This document shows positions 17,645 to 25,938 of a stretch of 64,000 nucleotides of DNA, one piece after another. The position numbers and the translations under genes are program-made. The stretch is from Arcicella sp034519515 (GTDB taxonomy: Bacteria > Bacteroidota > Bacteroidia > Cytophagales > Spirosomataceae): contig JAXHOK010000006.1 in the NCBI GenBank assembly GCA_034519515.1, forward strand, positions 310,001 through 374,000, read 5' to 3'. The notes under the pieces are model-generated. The model did not search any database. It worked only from the letters and a program-made list of their open reading frames with translations, and was not told where the DNA came from. Position 1 is the stretch's first letter. The number at the start of each line of letters is the position of its first letter.

Positions 17645-19645
17645 ATGAAATCAGCAAAACAAATCAAACTTTTATTCTCAGTCTTTATCATATCAGTTTT
17701 TATTATAATTGGATGTTCCAAACAAGAAGATTCAAACAATAATTTGTATAAAAAACCAGCCGAAGAGAAACTGGATAAATATGCTATGTACCTCAAAAAT
17801 TCAGCTAATTTTTTTAAACCCAATTATATGAGTTTTTTCAATAAACGGTACAATCAATTATTGAAGGAAAACAAAATGGATGCCGCAGCACAGATTTTGT
17901 GGATTACGGGAACCACATTGGATAAGAATTATATGTATGACTCTACTTTTATACAAACCAATTTGCGTTTTTTAAGAAAATATGAAAAACAGATAGCTGA
18001 CAGGTATCGGGCAGGTATTTACTCGAATATTGGAGAAATTTATTATAATGCAGGGCAATATGATAGTGCCACGGTATATCTCAAGAAAAGCCTCATCAAA
18101 GCTAAGGATTACAGAACTTTTGATAACAACGCTTTTACAAAATATATGTTAATTTTTAGTTACTTAAATAGTGGCAAATCGGAGCAGTCATTAGCGGCAG
18201 GAATTCAATCTCTCCAAATGTTTGATAAACTAAAAGATACTTCTATGCAGGCAGCGACTTATTCGGGGATTGCTTGTATTTACAGGTATCAAGAAGATTA
18301 TCCAGAAGCCATGAAATATGAAAATAAGGCTTTTGAATTATTGAAAAAAACTGCCGATACTAATGTCCTATTCGTCATTTCACTCAATAAAATCACGATG
18401 TATAATGATATGGATGATAAAAGATTATTCCCTTTTATTGATTCAACCGTAGCATTGTGCAACGCTTGGAGTCAAAAAACTATTCAGGACACCTTTGAGA
18501 TTAATAGCTGGTTGGCGTTTAAATTGGTTGCTCAAAACAAGTTAGCCGAAGCAAAAATCATTTTGGATAAATTAAAACCTACTTTATCCAAGGTAAATGA
18601 GGTCGGAAAAGATTACTATTTTAATGCAGTGTCGGAATATGAAATTAAGCTTGGAAAAGGTTCTGAAAATATAGATTATTACCGCAAAAGAACCCCCGAA
18701 CTAAAAAAAAACGAAGACTATCTGAAATTCCAGTTATTCAGTATAATTTTATACCGAGATGCACTCCAAAAGAAGGATTATAAAAGTGCCATAAAATATC
18801 TTGAACAAGTACAAATTGCCAACGACAGTTTGAGTAACAAAGCACTAAGAATCAAGACCAGAGAACTCGACAAAAAATACCAAACCGAGAAAAAGGAACA
18901 ATTAATTGCCGTTCAGTCAAATGAATTAAAACAAAAAAATACCTTCATTTATGCCTTAATTATCTCTCTGATAGGTTTATTATTAGCGGCACTAACTTAT
19001 TATTTGTGGCAAAAACAAAAGGTTTTAATACAAGACAAAACCAACAATATCAATTTCACCAAGCAACTCTTGGAAAATACCGAAACCGAAAGAAAACGCA
19101 TTGCCAGCGATTTGCACGATAGCGTTAGCCATGATTTGCTCGGTCTGAAAACCAGTTTAGCCCAAGATATTCACCTTGTTGGCGGTAAAATTGATACCAT
19201 CATCAACGACATCAGAATCATCAGCCGAAACCTCCACCCTGTGATGTTTGATAAAATTGGTTTAGAACCCAATCTTATACAATTGGTAGAGAGAATCCAA
19301 GAGCAAAATGATTTTATGGTCAGTACCGATATTAATTATTCAGGCTCACTGTCATCGGCAGACGAATTACAGATTTATCGAATTTTTCAAGAAGCATTGA
19401 CCAATATTATAAAATATGCCAAAGCCCACGCTGCAAAAATAACGATGAAAGAAATGGACGATAAAATCTTCATCGAAATCAAAGACAATGGTAAAGGTTT
19501 TGATGTAAAAGAAACCTTGAATGGTGGCAAATCGTTTGGACTACACAATATCATCGAAAGAAGCCGAGCTGTGGGCGGAGAAGCCAATATAAAATCTTCG
19601 GCAGAAGGAACAATTATTACGATAAACATACTCCAAAAATCATGA
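17645..19645 (+). CDS. Lipoprotein-type TPR sensor histidine kinase
   Basis: A kinase of the TPR-LytS-like architecture but with a NarX/DesK-type phosphoacceptor. It has a lipoprotein-like leader (FIISVFIIIGCSKQEDS), then TPR repeats over residues ~40-410 (YSNIGEIYYNAGQYDSATVYL, YSGIACIYRYQEDYPEAMKYE). One transmembrane helix lies near 450 (FIYALIISLIGLLLAALTYY). It ends with ERKRIASDLHDSVSHDLLGLK and an HATPase domain with DNGKGFDV. I choose ATG 17645 over 17606 because a TACATTTG -7 box at 17618-17625 follows the first ATG. It overlaps the regulator gene by 4 bp (ATGA), so the two are translationally coupled. Confidence 0.9.
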   Translation: MKSAKQIKLLFSVFIISVFIIIGCSKQEDSNNNLYKKPAEEKLDKYAMYLKNSANFFKPNYMSFFNKRYNQLLKENKMDAAAQILWITGTTLDKNYMYDSTFIQTNLRFLRKYEKQIADRYRAGIYSNIGEIYYNAGQYDSATVYLKKSLIKAKDYRTFDNNAFTKYMLIFSYLNSGKSEQSLAAGIQSLQMFDKLKDTSMQAATYSGIACIYRYQEDYPEAMKYENKAFELLKKTADTNVLFVISLNKITMYNDMDDKRLFPFIDSTVALCNAWSQKTIQDTFEINSWLAFKLVAQNKLAEAKIILDKLKPTLSKVNEVGKDYYFNAVSEYEIKLGKGSENIDYYRKRTPELKKNEDYLKFQLFSIILYRDALQKKDYKSAIKYLEQVQIANDSLSNKALRIKTRELDKKYQTEKKEQLIAVQSNELKQKNTFIYALIISLIGLLLAALTYYLWQKQKVLIQDKTNNINFTKQLLENTETERKRIASDLHDSVSHDLLGLKTSLAQDIHLVGGKIDTIINDIRIISRNLHPVMFDKIGLEPNLIQLVERIQEQNDFMVSTDINYSGSLSSADELQIYRIFQEALTNIIKYAKAHAAKITMKEMDDKIFIEIKDNGKGFDVKETLNGGKSFGLHNIIERSRAVGGEANIKSSAEGTIITINILQKS

Positions 19646-20279
19646 AAATATTAGTAGCCGACGACCATCCATTAACCCTGATGGGAACAAAAGGTTTTGT
19701 AGAATCTCTGGGATATGAAGTAGATGATATTTGCTCTAATGGCATCACTGCTTATAATTTAATCGTGAGCCACCGCCCAGCCATTGCCATTTTGGATATT
19801 AATATGCCTGGCATGGACGGCTTGGAGGTGCTGGAAAAAGTATTTACCCAAAAGCTAAAAACCAAGATAATTTTACTGACGATGCACAAAGAAATGAGCG
19901 TTTTCAATAAGGCAAATCAATATAATTTATCAGGATATATTTTGAAAGAATACGCCCAAGAAGAACTGGAAGCCTGTTTGGAATCCGTGAAAAAAGGGAA
20001 ACAATATGTCAGTAAAAATCTTACCAACGAACTCACCAACGATGCCGAAAATGAGGCTAAGCCCTTTGAATTTAAAAAACTAACTTTTGCTGAAAAGAAG
20101 ATTGTAGAATTAATAGCCCAACAAAAGACCTCTAAACAAATTGCTGAATTACTTTTTATTTCCGAGAAAAACCGTAGAGGGACACCGAAGTAGCATCATC
20201 CAAAATTAGGTTTACCCAAGGGAAAAATACGCTGGTGGTTTGGGCGAATCGATATTTTTTAAACAAACGATTTATCTGA
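19642..20279 (+). pseudogene. NarL/LuxR-type response regulator with frameshifted DNA-binding domain
   Basis: The receiver domain is intact (KILVADDHPLTLMG, phospho-Asp in AILDINMPGMDG, Lys in GYILKEYAQEE). The LuxR-type helix-turn-helix starts normally (LTFAEKKIVELIAQQKTSKQIAELLFISEK) but the frame then shifts and ends at TAG 20191-20193. Removing one A from the A5 run 20167-20171 and adding one to the A4 run 20202-20205 restores ISEKTVEGHRSSIIQKLGLPKG and on to a TGA at 20277. Two compensating homopolymer indels therefore separate the sequence from an intact regulator: either sequencing errors or real inactivation. It is the partner of the kinase at 17645. Confidence 0.85.
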
Positions 20280-20282
20280 AGC

Positions 20283-20331
20283 AAAAACCGCTGTCAAGAC
20301 TTAAATAAGTCAGTCCTGACAGCGGTTTTTT
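20283..20331 (+). terminator. Rho-independent terminator of the kinase-regulator operon
   Basis: AAAAACCGCTGTCAAGACTT pairs with AAGTCAGTCCTGACAGCGGT followed by T5, four bases after the restored regulator stop at 20279. This supports 20279 as the original gene end. Confidence 0.85.
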
Positions 20332-20519
20332 ATTGATCAAATATCTGAATTACAAGGATTTATCAATTCAAGTATTTTTCGGGTAAAATAACATACGAGA
20401 AGTTAATCTTTCAGCTACTTCCCAAAAAATTTTTCTACCCGCAATGGATATTGTTTCGGGAGGTTCTCCAACACACAAATCTTAATAAACAGTATAATAA
20501 ATCAACGGAATTATGTACT

Positions 20520-20658
20520 ATTTGGCGGAAATACAGATTTTTAATCAATAGCGAGGGGGCAGTTTATCGCTGCGATTAAACCCCTCGTTATTGATTAAAA
20601 ATCTGATTATCAGTTAGTTGTATTTTACTAAAATTCGCTTTTAATAACTCCGCCAAAT
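20520..20658. repeat. Inverted-repeat element (ATTTGGCGGA termini)
   Basis: ATTTGGCGGA at 20520 is matched by TCCGCCAAAT at 20649-20658. Nested inside is a strong hairpin in which AGATTTTTAATCAATAGCGA and the later TTGATTAAAAATCT arm pair. It is the only copy in the window, so its status as a mobile element is uncertain. It is the first of three adjacent elements in the 890-bp gap 20332-21219. Confidence 0.6.
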
Positions 20659-20663
20659 AAGTA

Positions 20664-20823
20664 AGGGAGCATCCAATTAATAAAGTACCCATGACTTCCA
20701 TTAAACTTCCCGAAAGTAGAAATAACTTTCGGGAAGTTACCGAGAGATTTACTTCCCGAAAGTTATTTTTACTTTCGGGAAGTTCATACCAGAAGTGGGT
20801 ATGTTTAAATTTGTATGCTCCCT
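20664..20823. repeat. Element D, copy 1 (AGGGAGCAT termini)
   Basis: AGGGAGCATCCAATT at 20664 is matched in inverse by AATTTGTATGCTCCCT ending at 20823. Inside are two hairpins built from ACTTCCCGAAAGT and ACTTTCGGGAAGT (about 20705-20740 and 20749-20785), a tandem pair of one palindrome. A second element with the same termini is at 39005. Both have an element B copy close by. Confidence 0.65.
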
Positions 20824-20961
20824 AACTAACTAAAATTAATGCGGTATTCTGAGCCTATTTTGTTGAGAATGTCATCCAGGTGTATTGATAGAGTCTCTAA
20901 ATCTTTATAAGCATCAACTTTCATCTAATGATATTTTATGTGTTTCCATAGTATTTAGCTC

Positions 20962-21153
20962 AGGAACTGAAAAACAATAAGTAGACGTTTTTTAAATGCC
21001 CTTTTTTGCACCACTCTGCGTTACGGAATGCCGCCCAGATAAAATCCTCATTTAGCGATGCTAAACTGCGGCGACCGTCGCACGGTTTTATCGCCTTGAT
21101 TGGCACAAAAAATAACATTTAAAAATTCATCCACTTATTATTTTCCCGTTCCT
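20962..21153. repeat. Element B, copy 2
   Basis: A 192-bp copy in the same orientation as copy 1, with intact termini AGGAACTG and CGTTCCT. It differs from the other copies at a few positions (for example GTTACGGAATG for GTTGCGGAATG). It closes the repeat island that separates the regulator pseudogene from the minus-strand exported-protein gene. Confidence 0.87.
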
Positions 21154-21219
21154 AAAAAATGCTTCTAAGTAAAATCTCAAAATGAAAAGCCAATCCGCAA
21201 AGTAAGCCTGTTAAAATCC

Positions 21220-21888
21220 TCAATCGTGGTTATTGCCTTTTTCCAATAATTCCGACCGCTGAAAACGATAACCCGCCCCAATAACAAAACCTGTATTTTC
21301 ATTGAATAAAATCTTCAATCCCAAACCCGCCGCAAAGGAACTTCCTCCTTGATATTTGATACCATCAACGTCATTGGAAGTAGCGTTAATACTATACCCA
21401 CCTTCCACAAAATAAAAAGGAATTTTGTTGCCCTTTTGGGTCAAATCTCCCCTGATACTCAGCACGATAGGCACAAAAGTCTGGACGGCATACAAATCTG
21501 CCCCGATGCCAATTCCCGTGAAAAGATATTGATTGAATTTGTAACCATTAACGGTTTGGAAAGAAAATGCCGAAGTCGTTACGCCATTCGATGCTCGATT
21601 ACTCCCCGCCAAAGGTCCCAATTCAGTATAGTGAACATAGCCCTTTTCTTTGTATTGAATGGCTGGTTTTTTGAGCGACTCTTCTTGCTTAATTTCTTGA
21701 ATATCAGATAATTGAACGGAAAAGGTATTCTTGTCGTAAGTTTCTAACTTTACGATTTGCTCAGTCTTTTCAGTAATCTTTCCTCGGTAAATCGAACCAT
21801 TTTTCAGATAAACAACATCGTCATTTTGTTTTTGAGCGAACGTATTGAAGGTAATGATACAGAGGATGAAAGTAATGATTTGTTTCAT
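21220..21888 (-). CDS. Exported protein, probable outer-membrane beta-barrel
   Basis: 222 aa from ATG 21888 (MKQIITFILCIITFNTFAQK, a clear signal peptide). The longer frame up to 21969 is rejected because its extra residues are encoded by the GGTGAAC-type repeat array. The early part has KNGSIYRGKITEKTEQIVKLET, resembling the short N-terminal domain found before beta-barrels in Bacteroidota. The rest alternates hydrophobic and polar residues and ends in aromatic GAGYRFQRSELLEKG, as in small porin-like barrels. The function is unknown. Confidence 0.75.
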   Translation of the reverse strand: MKQIITFILCIITFNTFAQKQNDDVVYLKNGSIYRGKITEKTEQIVKLETYDKNTFSVQLSDIQEIKQEESLKKPAIQYKEKGYVHYTELGPLAGSNRASNGVTTSAFSFQTVNGYKFNQYLFTGIGIGADLYAVQTFVPIVLSIRGDLTQKGNKIPFYFVEGGYSINATSNDVDGIKYQGGSSFAAGLGLKILFNENTGFVIGAGYRFQRSELLEKGNNHD

Positions 21889-21899
21889 GGGATTCTTTT

Positions 21900-22010
21900 C
21901 GGTGAACGGTAAAAGGTGAACGGTAAACGGCAAAAAGGTAAACGAAATATTGTCGAGCAAACCGTTCACCTTTTACCGTGTACCGTTCACCATTCCTTAC
22001 CGTTCACCGA
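21900..22010. repeat. Paired heptamer arrays GGTRAAM / inverse
   Basis: From 21901 the sequence reads GGTGAAC GGTAAAA GGTGAAC GGTAAAC GGCAAAA in strict 7-nt register. From 21960 it reads the inverse units GTTCACC TTTTACC GTGTACC GTTCACC. The two arms can fold into a long imperfect hairpin. It lies between two minus-strand genes (stop 22014, start 21888) and may act as a terminator or mRNA-stability structure. Confidence 0.75.
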
Positions 22011-22013
22011 AAA

Positions 22014-22778
22014 TTATTGATCAAGCCAGGCTTTGAATTCGCCTGCTTTTTCTTTACTGACATAAATTTCCTGTTCAAAATTAGGTTTCAAAAATATTTG
22101 TAAACGACTATTAATTAAAGTTTTAATCTTTTGAACTGAATCAATCCTGATGATAAATTTACGGTTCAGTCGGAAGAAGAAATCAGGGTCGAGGAGGTCT
22201 TCTAACTGCTCCAATTTATAATCCACAATAAATCTTCTGCCTTCATCTGAAACCAAATAAGTTAATTTATCATCAGCAAAAAAGTAGGCAATTTCATCCG
22301 TATTTTTAAACTGGATATTGTCCCCAAATTTCACTAAAAAACGATTTTTATATTTCTTCTCTGAGCCTCGAAATGATTGTATAATCCGTTGAATATCAGT
22401 CGTTAAGATGCTTTTTCGTTCTTGGGTGAGGGCTTGAAATTTATCCAAAGCAAAACCTAATTCTGCCTTGTCCAAAGGCTTCAACAAATAGTCAATACTG
22501 TTCGTTTTAAAGGCTTGAATGGCGTATTGGTCGTAGGCGGTCGTGAAGATTACGGGACTTTTAATGGAAACTTTTTTGAATAAATCAAAACTCAATCCAT
22601 CCGAAAGATGAATATCCATGAGCATCAAATCGGGTTCGGGATTTTTGCCGAGCCACTCGGTAGCATCCTCTACGGAATCAATCGTTTCCACCACCGAAAT
22701 CGTGGGGTCATGTTCGTGTAGGAGTGCTTTGGCACGTTGGGCAGAGAGGGTTTCGTCTTCTAAAATTAATACGTTCAT
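22014..22778 (-). CDS. LytTR-family response regulator
   Basis: 254 aa: receiver domain (MNVLILEDETLSAQRAKALL, phospho-Asp in DLMLMDIHLSDG, Lys in DYLLKPLDKAEL) and a C-terminal LytTR DNA-binding domain (NRFLVKFGDNIQFKNTDEIAYFFADD to FRLNRKFIIRIDSVQKI). It lies 47 bp after the LytS-type kinase at 22826 on the same strand, making a standard two-component pair. The last residues (EFKAWLDQ) end where the heptamer array begins. Confidence 0.92.
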   Translation of the reverse strand: MNVLILEDETLSAQRAKALLHEHDPTISVVETIDSVEDATEWLGKNPEPDLMLMDIHLSDGLSFDLFKKVSIKSPVIFTTAYDQYAIQAFKTNSIDYLLKPLDKAELGFALDKFQALTQERKSILTTDIQRIIQSFRGSEKKYKNRFLVKFGDNIQFKNTDEIAYFFADDKLTYLVSDEGRRFIVDYKLEQLEDLLDPDFFFRLNRKFIIRIDSVQKIKTLINSRLQIFLKPNFEQEIYVSKEKAGEFKAWLDQ

Positions 22779-22825
22779 GTTGTCAGAGAATAGAGTTTAG
22801 ATGATAACGTTTAGAGGCAATATTG

Positions 22826-23911
22826 TCAAACTTGCAAGGCTGCATCGTTCACCTTTGCTCGTTCACCCTTCCCCGTGTTCCGTTCCCCGTGTAGTTTAAT
22901 AATGGGTAATTTCACCGTAAAAAATTCCTCCGTTTCTTGAATATTTAGCGTTTTGTACCCCAGAAAAAGATAGCGTTGCGTAATATTCGAGAGTCCGTGT
23001 TGGGTGGAATCTACATCATCAACTTTTTTGCGTTGTAAGTTGTTTTGCACAATGAGCAATTGGTCGTTTTCTAAGTAAATTCTAATGTGTAGTGGGCGGT
23101 TTTTGGAGACAATATTGTGCTTCACGGCGTTTTCAACCAACATTTGCATCGCCATTGGCACGATGTAAAAATGACGAACATTTACCCCAACCTCAATAGT
23201 GGCTTGCAAACTTTCACCAAAACGTTGCCTTAGTAAATAGAGATAAGAGTCAATGAAATCTAACTCGGCACCAAGTTCTACAATTTCTTTTTCATGACTT
23301 TTCAACACATAACGATACACCTTTGAAAACTGCTTGACAAACTCCATCGAGGCATTGGTATCAGAAGGAATCAGAGCCGTGAGAACGCTCAAATTATTGA
23401 ACAAAAAGTGAGGATTTATTTGATTTCTAACGGCTTGCAATTGAGCTTGAGTGCTGATTTTTTTGAATTTCTCCGTTTCTAATTGCGTTTTTTTCAACTG
23501 ATTAACGTACCAATAAATGATGTTCAAAACGTTCATAAACAAGTTGATTCTAAACGCAAACATCATTAATAATTTCATCGGTAAAAAAAGATTCGTCACC
23601 GTGAAGGGCATCATGAAATAAGCGGCAGAAAGCCCAACTACCAACGTTACGATAGTCGTGATGATGACACTCCCCACGAGTATTTTGCCAACACGTGTCC
23701 ACAAATTCTGTTCATCATGTTGTTGTAAGTAATTATCCCACAGCCGATTGCCCTCCCAAATCCCAAAAGTTAGCACCAAGAAAATACCAAATAATTCTGA
23801 GTAACTTACCTTAATGGGATAATGCTCAAAAATCTCTACCGACCACGTATTCAACAAAGAATAGGCAGCTAAGAAGACAACAAGAACGTAGCGGTATGGA
23901 GTTGAAAACAT
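22826..23911 (-). CDS. LytS-type sensor histidine kinase
   Basis: 361 aa: four hydrophobic segments in the first ~140 residues, then the His_kinase domain with QAVRNQINPHFLFNNLSVLTAL (phospho-His) and an HATPase domain (MQMLVENAVKHNIV, STQHGLSNITQRY). It lacks an extracytoplasmic sensor domain, as usual for this family. It is paired with the LytTR regulator at 22014. The C-terminus from about residue 340 (HGERNTGKGERAKVN) is encoded by GTTCACC/GTTCCCC-type heptamer repeats (22846-22893), an apparent 3' extension of the gene into the intergenic array. Confidence 0.92.
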   Translation of the reverse strand: MFSTPYRYVLVVFLAAYSLLNTWSVEIFEHYPIKVSYSELFGIFLVLTFGIWEGNRLWDNYLQQHDEQNLWTRVGKILVGSVIITTIVTLVVGLSAAYFMMPFTVTNLFLPMKLLMMFAFRINLFMNVLNIIYWYVNQLKKTQLETEKFKKISTQAQLQAVRNQINPHFLFNNLSVLTALIPSDTNASMEFVKQFSKVYRYVLKSHEKEIVELGAELDFIDSYLYLLRQRFGESLQATIEVGVNVRHFYIVPMAMQMLVENAVKHNIVSKNRPLHIRIYLENDQLLIVQNNLQRKKVDDVDSTQHGLSNITQRYLFLGYKTLNIQETEEFFTVKLPIIKLHGERNTGKGERAKVNDAALQV

Positions 23912-24021
23912 GGCTTTTTGTATTTGTAATGACAGAATCCTAAGTTACGAAAAAATTAAAGAAAATCCCGAACCAAAAGGCTCAGGATTTTACAGAAACA
24001 TTCTCTGACCACTATGATGTT

Positions 24022-24960
24022 TTATGGTAATAATACTTTGTCAATCACGTGAATAACTCCGTTGGTTGCCAAGATATTAGCCGAAGTAATGTTTGAATTT
24101 CCACTTGCTTTTCCTTTTACTTTTGCACCACCTGCCAAGTCGAAGGAAACTTTACCAGTTGAAAGAGCTGTTTGTACTTCTGTTGCACCAACATTAGGTA
24201 AATCGGTTGAAAATACTCTTCCTGGTACTACGTGATACAATAGAACATTCGTCAATAATCCCCTATTTGCAGGCAGAAGTAGCGTTGCTTTTGGGGTAGT
24301 TCTATACAATTCTGTAAATGCTGCATTTGTTGGAGCAAAAACAGTTAAACCATTAGCCGAAGCATTCGTAAGAGCAGCACCAACAGCTGGGTCAGCTGCA
24401 CCTACTAATGAGACCAATTCGCTAAAATTTGTATTTCCAGCGGCAATTGTTACCAAATTTTGCGTTGGTGGAATAATCACATTATCAATCACATGAATTA
24501 CACCATTTGAAGCCGTTACATCCGTAGCAATCACCTTGATATTACCGTTGATAAATACACCATCTGTATTTTTTGACAAATAAATTTGATTTGCCGTATT
24601 TACGGTAGATACTGCTCCACTTTTAACGTCTGCCGCCTTCACTGTTCCACTCAACACGTGTGAGGTCAAGATTGGGGTTAGTGCCGCCGCTGACTGATTA
24701 TCTAAACTCGTAATCCCTGCTTTCGTGAAAGCCGCATTATTTGGAGCAAAAACTGTAAATGGACCCGTCCCTTTCAAGGTTGTTACCAAATTCGCTTTGG
24801 TGAGAGCCGCTACCAACGTTGAAAACTGAGCATCGCCGATAGCAACATCCGTAATATCTTTGGGGGCAGCCACTGGGTCGTCTTTTTTACAAGAAGAAAA
24901 AACTACTACTGATAATAAAACAATAGACAAGGGGGCGAATAATTTTCTTAAATTTTTCAT
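24022..24960 (-). CDS. Fasciclin (FAS1) domain lipoprotein
   Basis: 312 aa with a lipoprotein signal (VVVFSSCKKDD, Cys near residue 24) and two FAS1 domains. Each has the family's FAPNNAAF or FAPTNAAF motif and the YHVVPG/SHVLSG and NGVIHVID closing motif (residues ~40-165 and ~170-312). FAS1 lipoproteins are exposed at the outer membrane and linked to adhesion. The gene stands alone, with 110 bp to the kinase gene downstream. Confidence 0.92.
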   Translation of the reverse strand: MKNLRKLFAPLSIVLLSVVVFSSCKKDDPVAAPKDITDVAIGDAQFSTLVAALTKANLVTTLKGTGPFTVFAPNNAAFTKAGITSLDNQSAAALTPILTSHVLSGTVKAADVKSGAVSTVNTANQIYLSKNTDGVFINGNIKVIATDVTASNGVIHVIDNVIIPPTQNLVTIAAGNTNFSELVSLVGAADPAVGAALTNASANGLTVFAPTNAAFTELYRTTPKATLLLPANRGLLTNVLLYHVVPGRVFSTDLPNVGATEVQTALSTGKVSFDLAGGAKVKGKASGNSNITSANILATNGVIHVIDKVLLP

Positions 24961-25114
24961 GATTCTAAATAATTTGATTTTAAAAAGTTTAACAATTTCA
25001 TCGAAAGATTAAACAAGTTCGATTTGACAATATAACCGTTCAAAGCCCCCTAAAAGTTGTATGATTTACCGTGAACTGCCTTGAAAAGATGTGTGAGCAA
25101 GAAAATTAGAGGAG

Positions 25115-25152
25115 TGAATCAGAAAGTGATAAGTGGTAAGTTGTTAAGTGAT
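25115..25152. repeat. Heptamer array AAGTGRT
   Basis: AAGTGAT AAGTGGT AAGTTGTT AAGTGAT AAGTGTAT, a 7-nt-period array with one 8-nt unit, lies in the gap between the fasciclin gene (start 24960) and the gene at 25269. No inverted arm is seen. Confidence 0.6.
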
Positions 25153-25210
25153 AAGTGTATTTGTAGAACATATTAATTTTTTACTTAAACAAAACTGAGT
25201 AAAAGAAAAA

Positions 25211-25244
25211 ACCCTTACGAGCGTTTAAAACGCTTGTAAGGGTT
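25211..25244 (-). terminator. Rho-independent terminator
   Basis: ACCCTTACGAGCGTTT pairs with AAACGCTTGTAAGGGT, followed on the minus strand by a T-rich run. It lies 25 bp after the stop of the gene at 25269. Confidence 0.8.
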
Positions 25245-25268
25245 AAAATACATGACTCCTATATCAAT

Positions 25269-25778
25269 CTATATTTCTACTGTTGAAAGACTATTCGCTT
25301 TTGATTTCTCAATTCCCTCTGGATTCTCCAAAAACGACAAATCAATTTTAATGTGCGGAATCAATTGTTCTTCCAGCATATCCGCCCATGTGTTCATGTA
25401 TAAAACCACATCCTCACGGACATTGTGAGCCATTTTATCTCTTCTTTCCAAAGGAATTCTTTTCAAGATTCTTTTATCGGCAAGCCATTCCAAATCTTGT
25501 AAATCCGTAACCGAAAGTCCGTGATTCAAAAGATCGGCAATGAGTAGGTCTATGTTCAAGCCACTGGTTGGACAAAACTCCTCTACTTGCTCACGCCAGT
25601 CTCCACGCCCTTGCATGGCGAATTGGTGGATTTCGGCTTTGGTCAATTGGGTAAGTTCCTGAGCCAAGTTGCCGCAATTGCAACTGCCCATGTGTCCCCA
25701 CTGATAATTTCCACCTTCTGCTAATTTTTGTGCCGTTATTCTAAGAGCATCAATCAATTTCAAGTTTGCCTGTGCCAT
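25269..25778 (-). CDS. Conserved hypothetical protein
   Basis: 169 aa from ATG 25778 (MAQANLKLIDALRITAQKL). The 20 residues upstream, to 25838, are rejected because they are encoded by a TTGTTGA-type repeat tract. The protein is soluble and mainly helical, with a Cys pair in WGHMGSCNCGNLAQ near residue 30 and Trp-rich segments (GRGDWREQVEEFCP, LEWLADKRIL). No enzymatic motif is recognised. It is monocistronic with a strong terminator. Confidence 0.7.
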   Translation of the reverse strand: MAQANLKLIDALRITAQKLAEGGNYQWGHMGSCNCGNLAQELTQLTKAEIHQFAMQGRGDWREQVEEFCPTSGLNIDLLIADLLNHGLSVTDLQDLEWLADKRILKRIPLERRDKMAHNVREDVVLYMNTWADMLEEQLIPHIKIDLSFLENPEGIEKSKANSLSTVEI

Positions 25779-25788
25779 ATTGTTATTT

Positions 25789-25857
25789 GTTGAATTTTGA
25801 GTTGTTGAATTGTTGATGATTTCGGTTATTGATAACAATTCAATAACTCAACAATTA
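25789..25857. repeat. Paired TTGTTGA-type array
   Basis: TTGTTGAATTTTGAGTTGTT (25791 on) and the inverse CAATTCAATAACTCAACAAT (25838-25857) form a degenerate 7-8-nt repeat with an inverted arm, centred on TGATTTCGGTTATTGATA. It lies directly upstream of the gene starting at 25778 and extends its open frame spuriously. Confidence 0.55.
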
Positions 25858-25938
25858 ATCTGCTAACGAAGCGTAAAGGATTTTTGTTTTTGTAATGAAC
25901 ATAAATTTGTAATTTCGGGTAAACAAAAATGAAAAAAA

